Position numbers and translations under genes: made by a program. Below, one piece after another: positions 53,701 through 64,000 of a DNA stretch of 64,000 nucleotides. Position 1 is the first letter of the stretch. Every line of letters begins with the position of its first letter. Location of the stretch: positions 18,042,001 to 18,106,000 of the forward strand of contig CM034548.1 of assembly GCA_020055645.1 (NCBI GenBank), written 5' to 3'. This stretch comes from Tomocerus qinae (Eukaryota; Arthropoda; Collembola; Entomobryomorpha; Tomoceridae). Under the pieces are notes generated by a model that was given only the letters and a program-made list of their open reading frames with translations, was not told the origin of the DNA and made no database searches.

Positions 53701-56700
53701 AATTCCCAACAGCTGAAGCAGACGCTTCTCTACTTATTTAAGCAGTTCACTTTCTGGAAAAGATAAATGTTTAGAGCCCCCATTGTGCCCTATTACTTAT
53801 ACCATCATAATTTCCTATAACTATAATAATACGTATCTGTACATCAACCACACATTGGAAACAGTGTACAATATATTTCTTTTTTGAGTTACAATTGCGA
53901 CATTTTCTTCGGAAACCCTTTTATCAAATTTTAGCTTGCTGTTTCTACAAAAATGGTGCATTAATAATATTGAATTAAAGTTTTAACTTGCATTACTGCA
54001 TTAAACGACATTAGTTCTCTTTCAAAAACAGAAATGGGCATCAAGGTCTTTGGATGGGCATATTTTATTCCGGTAAAGTGCATTAGGAGACACATGAATT
54101 GCATTAGGGATCCCACAGTGTAAGTGCGGTGAATAATGAATCAGATAGCTTACGCTAGTAGCTTTTAAGCTTTTTATTTCTGTTTCAGGAATGTGTATAT
54201 GGCTTCCCGTATCATCAAGCTAACGACATCGTTTAAATTATTTGACACCTAATACCCCACCACAGCCCGTACCTACTATTACGCATGTTTTGTTTCATTT
54301 TTTGCCACTGTTCTATACATTTTCCTTTATCTCGTTGAAAATTCTTTGTTCGTGGAAAACGTTTCTCCACATTAAAAAACATTTCCAAGAATTTGTTCCA
54401 AATAAATTACAGAAGTACAATTGTGGTTTTCGGTCTTTTTATTTACCATGAAGAATGTGTACCAAATAATATTTAGCTGTTAGTAGTGGTCGACCAAGGA
54501 CTCAAATAAATAGAACTTTGGCAAAACCATTTGTTTTCAGTGGTATTAACAGTATACTCAAAGTTTACAAATTTTTGGCTTTGATGAAAACCTGATCGTT
54601 AGTTGGTTTTCGTTGCACGTTTGGTTGTAAAGTTGAAATTAGAAGTTCAGGTTCAGTGGCTGATGCAAATGACTTATATAATTTGCTAAATGGTCTAAAT
54701 GTACTTATCATTGAGGGAGAGTACAAGCAGCGATGAGGAAGTAATTCATTAGACAGCTAACCAATTTTGGTTATGCAGAGCTGTAATACGTAAGAATAAG
54801 TCTTCCATCCATCGCGCATTGACAACACATGCGACCATTCTTTAGAAGTTGTGAGTTGCATACTTAAATCCTTCTTTATTGGGGAAAATCTCCAAGACTT
54901 CAGCTGTTTAAAAAGTAGTATACGTAAGCCTGCAGTACAAAGTAGCACATTTGTATCACATGGAAATGTTGGGCTCTTCTGAATAGGATTTACGACTGTA
55001 TTATGGGACAGGACGATAGAATATTGTAATACAATGTCATGGAGCTGTAGATAAGAAAGAATTGGCTCAAATGTCACATAAAATTAGGATGTGTATTGTG
55101 TGGTAGGCGAAAAATACTCCCCATAAGAAAAAGTGTCTGAATAATAGACACAAGGACATGTTATGCGGTATAATGGTATAGCATGTTACCAAGTCAAACG
55201 GTAGGAAAAGTTATAATATGCTCTCTCTTTATAAATGCATTAGATACGAATGACTTACAAAACTACAACATGCAATCACGTTTATAGCTTGGAGTATATG
55301 ACTTTGAGGAAATGCTTGCGTTTTCAGAATTTCTGATAAGTTGATAATGATAGACGCTCGGGGGAAGAGTTTCGTGACATTTAACATTGAGTTTCACTAA
55401 ATTCGCATGAATTGGAATATCTGGCTGAAGCTGACTGAAATGGAATTATTCAATCAAATGACAATATTAAATTTAAAAGTCAATTTTGCACACCTGCATA
55501 GAATGTGTAGGAAGGATACATCTCTGGTATAAGAATACTAGATGTTTCCTATATTTACAAATTTGCGGTTTTATATTTCTGCAATCTTGTTGGAATATAA
55601 AAAATGAAATTGAAAATCTTGATAACAAAATTATGAATATTTTAAACGTTACAGCGAGAAAATTGTCAGTAGAAATCAAATAGTTCGGCAGTACAATCTT
55701 TTAAATCTTGTTAGATATTTCATTTGTGTTTTCATTTAATAAATGGTTTCTTTCTAATTCTAAATACCCTTAATTTCAAGATAGGGACATCCAAATGTAA
55801 AGAGGAGCAAAATCTTTATCTCCATTTAGTAAATGTATTTACAACGTCAAATGGAAACAGCGGGGCAACAAATTGAGGATGTCTTATTTAGCTGGTTGAA
55901 TTTGAAATTGTTACAGACCAACGTGAGCAAGTGTCCTTTTAAGATAAGGGAAACTTGTTGGGTAGTGAAGTTGAGTTTTCAGATGCATGCCGTAGATCTG
56001 TAGCCTAAGGTGAAACTGGGGAACGTAAAGAATTGAATGGAAACGTGGAAGTATGTCGGTCTCTACTTTGAAATTCCTCGATATCCTACTCCATATAGGG
56101 AAATTATCGACCAGCAAAGATTTTCTCATGCACTTGTGACTGCGTTGTTGCTTATTTTCTTTTGCATGTTCTGTAATTCTCAAGTAGTTTAAACATTTTT
56201 GGAAAGCTGGTTGAACATGCTTTATAGTAGAGGAGAGGGTTAGTTCTGCGACGGTGGCAATCACAACAGCAATTACTGTTCACATTTAGATGCAAATTGG
56301 CAGAACATGCGAATGTGAGAGTTAATGTGACGCAAAAATTCAATTCTGTAAATAACTGCCAAATTAAGTTACATAGGTGCCTACTTCAGTCTCCATGTAA
56401 TAACACACTTGCCAGTATATGTGAATATTGTTTCAATATATCTCTTGCCACAGGTATAAGTAACTTTGAGGTTTTTATAGAAGAAAATTGTTACAGTTTT
56501 CATCCGCTCTACTTATTTACTAAACGAGACTGATGAAAGGAACAGGCTTAGAGCCAGCTAAAAGGAGATGAATAAAAAGAAACGGAAGTTTCATTTCAAA
56601 TCTTTTGAGGGTGGACAATTTTTTAAACCTAATCGTTACTAGAGTATCCAAGTCTAAGCCTCTCTATAATTATGCAAATGCATTTCTCCCTATGCAAAAA

Positions 56701-58100
56701 TTGAAAAATGGTTTTCTCCATAAGAAACAAAGTATTTGTCTTATTGATTGTCTACCTAACGATTTTCTTGCATTAATGTACAATAGCATCTGTATACCAA
56801 CTGGTATATTTTAATTCTACTCTGCATGCAATGCACAATGCATGTAGTCATAAAAAGTAATTTAAAGTAATGGTACTTGTTGTCGAGGGCTCATTCTTAT
56901 TCATGAAGAGGAGCAAAGCATTACTATGATTTTTGTGCATATGAAACATAAACAAAATGTTCAATGTAGGAATTATAAAAAAGACAAGTTAATACATTGT
57001 TGGTGGTATTCTACTCACTCTGCCATAAGTGCACTGCTTATACTTCACTAGATAAAGCAAACAAATAGGTACAATCCTACTATATGAGATCGTAAAGATT
57101 ATTGTTGAACTCATTCTCAGGGTGAACACATTGCCTACCGCTATCAAGAGATAGACCGAGTGTATAATACTCATAAATACAACAGCGATAATTTAAGTCT
57201 AAACAAAAACTGGAATCTGCTATTACATGGTGGCTATATGTTTTTATAATGGGCCAAGATAAAAAAACAGGCAACGATAGAAGGCGGGGGCCATAATTTG
57301 CATAATCCTTCATCGCCATAATCATTGTAAATTATTCAAATTGTCGAGTATAATACACTCTTGTTATACCAAAAAATAGACATGACTTTCCCCCATTCAT
57401 CCAATCTTGCAAAAGTACCAACACCATATTTGAGCTTTATTCGAGTGCTATCTGAGGTGAAAGGTGACTTTTACAATTTCTCTAAGTGCGAAGTTTGGTT
57501 TGCAATCGAAAAAATGTACCATTTTCTCTTAGGCCAGGGGAAAATTACAGGAAATGTATACGCCTAAAAGCTGCCATTACTACTGCTTGAATTGTTATAC
57601 TAAAATTGTATGTACTGACTAAAATCTTGAAGTATGTACTATGAAATATATAATGCTACATCGAAACCGCACACTGCGGTTTTACTGCTAAAGACAGTAT
57701 TGTTTTCATAAGAGAATTTGGAATATTTTGGAGGTTTTCATTGCAATTCCTCTACATCGCATTTTCTCCTTTCATGTGCAGCCTGTATGTTTTACCATTA
57801 CATTGGTTTTCAACTTTCTTACCAATATGTGTTATAAAATAATTCTCCAAAGCCCAATCATTTTGCTTCCTTAGTGTTTAAACAATCTTACGTTAGTTAT
57901 AACTAGTACATTTTATAGAAATGCAATGGAGTGTTAAATTTTAACAAGATTTAGGTATAATATAAGATTAAGTGATAAATTGTTTTTCCTGAACTAGTGC
58001 TTTCCATGGAATGCTAAGGAAATAATGTCTAGTAAATGCTGTACATATTATGGCTATACAGTGTAGTATATACTTATGTATACATTTTTTTATTTTTCAG
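44800..58100. other. Noncoding DNA, no gene recognised
   Basis: Frames of 98-137 codons at 47871-48214, 48876-49289, 54757-55077 and 55911-56264 mostly begin with GTG or TTG rather than ATG, and none has a recognisable domain. A hairpin at 57664-57682 is listed separately. The last bases form the acceptor of the 58101 exon. Confidence 0.55.
57664..57682. repeat. 19-bp hairpin with perfect 8-bp arms
   Basis: AAACCGCA (57664-57671) and TGCGGTTT (57675-57682) pair around the loop CAC. It lies about 420 bp upstream of the 58101 exon. Confidence 0.85.
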
Positions 58101-58230
58101 ATGGTGGAAGGAGATACTTTCGGGTTGGATGACGGAAACGAGTCATGGACAAATGGCACCAACAGGACATCCTATTATTACCCAAACGGTGGGCAGGATA
58201 CGCTGCAGACAATATCCCACATCTTTATCG
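58101..58230 (+). CDS. Exon for N-terminus of a probable membrane protein
   Basis: The exon starts directly after TTTTTTATTTTTCAG and ends at CG|GTATGTGC, giving 43 codons plus one base (phase-1 donor). The ATG coincides with its first base, so it is either the start codon of the gene or an internal methionine if coding sequence is spliced in from upstream. The peptide begins MVEGDTFGLDDGNESW, is acidic, and carries three sequons close together (NES at residue 13, NGT at 18, NRT at 21), then a Tyr run at 25-27. It ends QDTLQTISHIFI plus one base, where hydrophobic residues begin. A short glycosylated leader without a signal peptide, leading into a hydrophobic segment, fits the extracellular N-terminus of a class A GPCR, with the first membrane helix in the next exon. 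Other glycosylated membrane proteins are possible. The next exon is not recognised within the remaining 5.8 kb. Confidence 0.6.
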
Positions 58231-61133
58231 GTATGTGCTTACATCACACTTGACTCTTGACATAAGTTATATGCTTACTATTCGTAATCATTTGATGACT
58301 AATATTATTTGACTGGAATTCGTACAAATCGTATCATAGAGTGTATTATTTTGTATACTCATTATTATTCATATACACGATAAATATTTTTTGACATTTT
58401 CAAGTATTATCGTAATGGCGTCGTAAGTTTAGGCACCTACGCCCTAAAAGTATAGTAACTTGGTATTTTTTAAGCAAAAAATCACGATGACATGACAACA
58501 AAACGTCTTCAGCCCATTTGATTGCGACAAAATAATTTTTGTATTTGTGGACCACTTGTCCCCATATTATAACTTTGGCTGCCATGTCAATGCAGTTTTT
58601 CGGTTAGATTATCGGTGGGATGATTTATCACAATAGTAATTATTTCATACATCTACATGCATATGAAATTGAATAGCTAATATAGTGTACATAATAGATA
58701 GAATGCTTAAGACTAATACTAGGATAAAATACAATGTAAACACCATTTTTCGTAAATGCTTCGATTTAAGATCTTACTCCGACTTAAAATATTTCGAAAA
58801 TTCTCTTTCTAAATCTTTGAAGGTATTTCATAACCTTTCGAAATGTATATTGGCAATAAATATTTAATATTTGATTTAAACGAATAACTTGCCTAAAGCA
58901 TGTACAGACTGTTGAATTTAAACATTGCATGTTCAAGAGAATTGTTGTATATTAAGCTTTATGTAAAGTAAAGATAATATTTAATTTTAACTTTCTACAT
59001 TGTTACACAAATGTAAATATTGTATTCGTTTGGATGTATTGTGCATATTTATCGACATAGTTTTTTTTAAAGGCTGAAGTTAAGTTAAATACGATATTTA
59101 ATAATAAATAATTTATATAGATTTTGAGGATTGTAATTTTATAATAAAGTCTGTCTCATCCCTATCGGCATTGAAGGCGTTTGTTACAATAAAGAGTGTG
59201 CATGTATAATGTACGGCAAATAAAAAGAAAGACAATGAAATGGGTGAATGCCTCGCAGAAAAATGTTTGGAGAAAGTTGTATTTTATCCGTAGATGTAGT
59301 CTTGAATATTTGAATGGGGAAGTTAACTTCTACACGGAAAAAAAGTGTAGGTAAAACCTGGAGAGTTGACAAAGTAAGTTGAATGAAGTAAAGTCCTGTA
59401 GGGTAAATGTTCGTTGTGTGTACCTACGACGTTGAAAGGATACGTAAATTCCTTTCGGTAGTGATACATGTAGCTTACTTATGCTGCTCGACTCATATCA
59501 CTCGGTCTCACCGGGAGGAATTATATTAACTTCTTTCTGAACAGCTCAGAACGGAATTCATAAGACGCACATAAGTATAACTCATACGAGTAGTAAGTAG
59601 GTATATGTATGCATTCATCTAATTCAAGACTCTGCCAGGAAAAAGCATCGTTTTGTATACATGTAGTATCTCCCTGTTTGAAATTGTCTGAGAAATAAGA
59701 CAAATAGTTATAGCATAGTTATCCGTGTAAGACATAGGCATGTAATGGAATGAATGTAAGGTGTGGGGAAGGAAGTTCAAGAACGGCAAACACGAAATAT
59801 GTGTGAATATGAAAATCGTTTTATGGTGAGAAGTCGAGAAGTACATAAAACCACTCAATTCTATTCCACCGCACTTCACAGCTCTACTTCGCATTTTCCG
59901 TTTTCGTCAAAATGAGTTGGGAAATGGGAAAATCCGAAACTATGAGAAATGGTTCGCTTTTCTTTTCAAGTGTTTGTATCTTGAACTAGAGACGACGATA
60001 AAACTACTTAGCTATATTATCTACTATTTATGGTACAAGTCTCCTAGGTCCTTCCTATATTGAAGGAAACTATCACACTAATGCTTTATACTACACATTA
60101 CCTACATACTTGAAAAACCTGTACTTATTATTGTATTACCTTTCTCCGGCCCTTCTTAAGAAAGCCAAAATAAAGTTACCCAGAGTCAAGCACAGTAATC
60201 GAAGAATACTCACAGTACAAATGTAATACTGATTCCTAGCGCCCTTTTCTTCTGACAGCACTACTATTTTCCCCTCTAAATCAATAAACATCCGCTCTGA
60301 CAGAGATGTTCCAAAAGCTCCACCGTCCTAGTAGTCACAGCTTCAAACCATAATAATATACTTTTGTTACCCTGTCCGTCGTTTTTTCCTTCTTCTCTGG
60401 CCAAAACAAAGTATCATTTACGCCAGACTAGAATAGCACAGAATATACGTTTCGTTGGAGTGTCGCTTGAAAGTTTTTCAAGTTGCTCTTTAATATTGAA
60501 TGTCTTTAACATATTAACTTTTCACAATACACTTTATTTGATAGATGGCATTTTTGGAGAAGTTTAATTTATGGTTAACACTTTGCTATAGAACACTTCA
60601 CAGAATCATTTTTATTTTGTTAGTTAGGTTTTATTCGTTGAATTTGTCTCTCTTTGTTTCCCTGATATTTAGGCTTGTTATAAATACAGTGTCCCACGTA
60701 ACTCTTACTTGACTCAACTTATGAATTGCCTTTCAGTATTTAAAAAGATTGCTAAGAGAGTGTCTTCATAGAAACAAGACATTTTCCTTAGTCCTTTCAT
60801 CATTACATGCACTTATTGATCCTGAGATAGTCGTGAACTAGACACACCCAATAATTTAATATTGAATTCCTTATTAATTTGGGTTAAACATCCTAACATT
60901 ATCTCCCAAATTAAATGACCATAGTAACTGTACTACAAAATAATCCAATTAAAATAGAAAATAAACTTTAAAAAAGTAAGAATTAAGAGATATACTTCGA
61001 AATACCTAAAATGGAAACAATGGCCACCAAGGTACTTAACAGTATGATATTATGGCAATTGTTTCTTACAAAATGCGAACTTAGCCTGAGCTAATATCAT
61101 CTTAGGGCTACCTGTAGTACATTATTGTGTGTA
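58231..61133. other. Probable start of the next intron
   Basis: After the GTATGT donor at 58231 I find no downstream exon that continues the protein: no GPCR-like helix coding, and only random frames of up to 91 codons. The likely reading is intronic DNA. Confidence 0.45.
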
Positions 61134-61213
61134 GAATTATTTGAAATTATTTCGAATTTATTGGAATTATTTCGGTCACTTAGTTACTTTTTGTTACTTA
61201 TGGGTCACTCGTA
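61134..61213 (+). repeat. 10-bp tandem array (GAATTATTTC units)
   Basis: Four exact 10-bp steps occur at 61134-61173: GAATTATTTG, AAATTATTTC, GAATTTATTG and GAATTATTTC. A second block follows in the same 10-bp step, with GTTACTT at 61183 and 61193 flanked by GGTCACT-like words at 61174 and 61203. Confidence 0.75.
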
Positions 61214-63430
61214 GTGGGTGTACTGTAGAGATGTATTGATTAAAAATCCGAAACTAATAAATTAAGAAACCTAATTACGAAATAATAACCATATTAAGCT
61301 AAAAATTTCTGTTCTACAAATACTAGACATGTAGTTCTATTCATTTTAATAAGAATCCAACTATAATTAAATTTATTTATTCAGTCCAACAATAAATTAT
61401 TTATGCATAGACAATAAACCTTTTAATTATCGCAGAATGGTGGTGATAATTTAAGATCGATTTATTTGTCCTTATTTGACTTAAGATGTATTTTTATCTG
61501 CTGCCGAGACTCACCCATATATATTACTAGTAGCCCCCACCCCCAGAGCAGAACTCAATTTGGAAAGGTATGCAATGATCATGCGTATTGGACATGCAAA
61601 TACCCTACCACACATAGTTACATACATAGATATATAGGCAGGTTTTATTGCTCTATCTAAAACGGTGGTTATAAAATAGAATTATTTCGCTGCCACAGCT
61701 AGCATGCGCGATTTGATTGCGAAAGGAATTACATAGTAATAATGTCTCTTTAGATCCAGCGAACTGACATCGCGGTAAAATTCAAATCTGCCCTACCATA
61801 CAAAAATAGTTGGGTAAATTTTTCTCTCAGTGTACGATTATATAATAGAATTTGCGTCACGTCCGTCAAGCTGAGAAAAATCGATTTGAAAAATGAACCA
61901 ATTGTATCACAACCATTTTTGCTATTAGTATCATAAAAGTATCAAAAGGAAGTTTTAGACCACCCTTTAAGAAGGATATTCTTTGCATAGAATTTATAGC
62001 AGATATAACACGTAAAACCCATTGCAGTCTGTTTTTGTATGCAGCTATAATACGGATGGGACTACATAAGTCTTTTGCCAAATAGGTAAACATCACACTA
62101 TAGTGGGGTAATGGGGCATATTATTGATATATTATTGATAGTAAAAGGACTCACCTTAGCAGTTTTTAAACTTGTAGCAGACACAGGATGTTTATACAGG
62201 TGCAGAATCCCAAGTTGATGCTGTTGCTGTGTTTTCTTGTTACATAATGGTACACTTCGTGCATTATTTTCTATTTTTACCCTTGCAATTGCTATTATAA
62301 TAATTTAAGTTTACGCTGTTTTTAAAGTCATGGGAAATATAGGAAATAAAATTTAAAATTGTTAAGTAAAATAAAGAAATTACTCTGGTTTCATCACATT
62401 AGATGACAAATATATGTTCTAATAATTAGCAAATTCATCCGAGTAAGCTATATGGACCGTCATTTTATAAAAAAGCAGGATGTCTTTAGTACGTAGCATT
62501 GTATTAAGTATATAATGTGTGTGTTATGAAGGTAATGTAAGTGTTATACTTGATTATATTATGTATAATATAATGCACATCTCGAGATCCGGAAAATAGC
62601 CGCAAGTGGAGCTTTGAGTTGAGGCATGCACTTCAATGTCGTGGTGTAATCCGGAGAAAGGTTGTGAATTAGTTCTCTCTGTTGGTTTGTCCGAGCTACG
62701 TGATGCCAAAGAAAGCAAATAATATGTAGTAGTAGAGGGAAGTGTTGTGGACTCATTCTAGTCATTCTTTCACCAAGATCCATCGTCTAGTATATGTCTG
62801 TTTGTTTACGGAAGCTTCAGAAGAGTCCTCGATGTTGCTGTTAAGATATGTTTGTCATGACGTTGTGAGTTTGACGGTCTCCAATCTCCATAATAATATC
62901 TTCTATCTACTAGATTCAAATCTGACATGGAATTTTATCGGCTCCCTCCATCTCCCTCCCAAAAGTATTAGACAACTGTCCTAAGGTTAAGCTCGGATAG
63001 GCTTAGTTCACTTACATTACATTAAAGATATTCCCAGTCTCTGCTCCAGTGTTTGCCCAAGCATTAAGTATATTGTCAAACCTTGAGTGGAGAGAGATCG
63101 TCAGGGTTTCAAGCTTTACTTTACATATATTTCTATCTTACCTTTATTACTATTATTGCTATACACCAACATTCGCAAATAATATTATATGTAGTCGATC
63201 TTCTGTTTATGGTGACCAGATATTATGTAATCGGCCAAACAGAGACAGACAGCGAGACAGCAGAACTAGACTAGATAGACAATTTCCATCTCTCTTCTTT
63301 CCCCTCTTAACATTGAAATGAAACTTTTTTATTTTTCACACACTCTATCATTTTTACTATTTATGTTTGTTATCAAGTTACTAACACAAAAATGTGTGCA
63401 ATATTATTTTTAAACGTCAGCGTTTTCCAT
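61214..63430. other. Noncoding DNA, no gene recognised
   Basis: Only short, unsupported frames are present. An 11-bp tandem duplication, ATATTATTGAT twice, lies at about 62119-62140. Confidence 0.5.
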
Positions 63431-63530
63431 ATTTAAGCCTAATAGAGCCTAATTTGGTCCAATTCAGTCCAAATCAGTCCAATTCGATCCAATTCAGTCC
63501 AGTTCAGTTAGGTTCAATTCGGTCTAAGAC
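63431..63530 (+). repeat. 10-bp tandem array (AATTCAGTCC family)
   Basis: Ten degenerate 10-bp units run head to tail. The clearest are AATTTGGTCC (63451), AATTCAGTCC (63461), AAATCAGTCC (63471), AATTCGATCC (63481) and AATTCAGTCC (63491). The first units contain TAAGCCTAAT (63434-63443), a word also found at the edge of the array at 30071-30080. An 83-codon frame over this block (63394-63645) merely translates the repeats. Confidence 0.9.
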
Positions 63531-64000
63531 TGTGAAACGTTTGGGCATCTGGTCAGCCTATTTCTGTAATAATCCTAACTATCTAATAGAAGGGTTAATA
63601 CTAGGAATTCCACTTAAATCGTCTGGACTTAAGATGTTTACCTAATGTCAATGTCTCGCAAAGCATTAAATGCAGACATCTAATTGGAAACTTTGGATGG
63701 TGTCTGCAGTTTGCACATTAGTAGGAGTTGGTGGGGGAAATCTTACATACTAAAATTAATTCAATCTTCATCTGCACATGAATGAAATGGTAAGACGGTG
63801 TTACGGATGAAGTTGCAAATTAATTATCAATTGTACATGACTTGTTAAACGAGCGGTATGTATTACCAAACAGTTTTGATAGTCAGCGTCAAATTTGTCT
63901 TTCGCAAGACTTTCTGGTCAATCTGGTTGTACTATTATTTTTTTATCAAGCAAAATTTATAATTTACTATGCATTCTAAAATTTTAACTTCAGCATTGCA
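63531..64000. other. Noncoding DNA to window end
   Basis: Nothing recognisable is present in this last stretch. Confidence 0.5.

Larger units (their letters stand above)
6190..58100 (+). other. Possible very long intron
   Basis: The segment begins with a consensus donor (GTAAGTAC) and ends with a T-rich acceptor tract (58084-58100, TTTTTTATTTTTCAG). Between them I find no other convincing exon on the plus strand, only transposons and simple repeats. If the flanking exons belong to one gene, this is an intron of about 51.9 kb. The acceptor could equally pair with a donor elsewhere in this interval or upstream of the window, for instance from a 5' UTR exon that cannot be recognised by coding potential. 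Confidence 0.2.

Noticed and set aside
54757..55077. 106-codon minus-strand frame
   Set aside because: It opens at GTG, has no family resemblance and no paired splice sites.
55911..56264. 117-codon minus-strand frame
   Set aside because: It opens at GTG, has no recognisable domain and overlaps other random frames.

Overview
This is AT-rich nuclear DNA from a eukaryote, most likely an invertebrate animal and possibly an arthropod. There are no bacterial-style gene rows and no long open frames. The longest stop-free stretches (100-137 codons) mostly lack an in-frame ATG start, sit on either strand at random and show no recognisable protein family. I see no rRNA, tRNA, snRNA or CRISPR array. 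The animal guess rests on AT-rich introns with GT/AG borders, a T-rich acceptor tract, and hAT and piggyBac-type DNA transposon relics. I cannot name the species.

Coding content is minimal. One convincing exon lies at 58101-58230 (+). It has a strong acceptor, a phase-1 donor, and encodes an acidic N-terminal segment with three closely spaced N-glycosylation sequons, running into a hydrophobic stretch at its 3' end. It looks like the extracellular N-terminus of a membrane protein, perhaps a G-protein-coupled receptor. A weaker candidate first coding exon lies at 6130-6189 (+), with a good start context and a consensus phase-0 donor. Joined directly, the two would be in frame, so most of the window may be one intron of about 52 kb. 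That is inference.

The supported structure is otherwise mobile DNA and repeats. In order: a 258-bp MITE at 7309-7566 with 8-bp target duplications and a 10-bp tandem core; a foldback element at 11044-11162; a 10-bp-period array at 29991-30060; a 1,092-bp hAT-type transposon at 30484-31575 with perfect 8-bp target duplications and decayed coding remnants; a 257-bp hAT-like MITE at 41424-41680 made of 9-bp repeats in opposing orientations; a 347-bp piggyBac-type MITE between TTAA sites at 44445-44799; and 10-bp-period arrays at 61134-61173 and 63431-63530. Several perfect short palindromes are scattered between them.

The most unusual pattern is the repeated appearance of exactly 10-bp (or 9-bp) tandem units at five separate places. 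Two of these lie inside similarly sized (257/258 bp), otherwise unrelated MITEs, and two are arrays whose units are related to each other.
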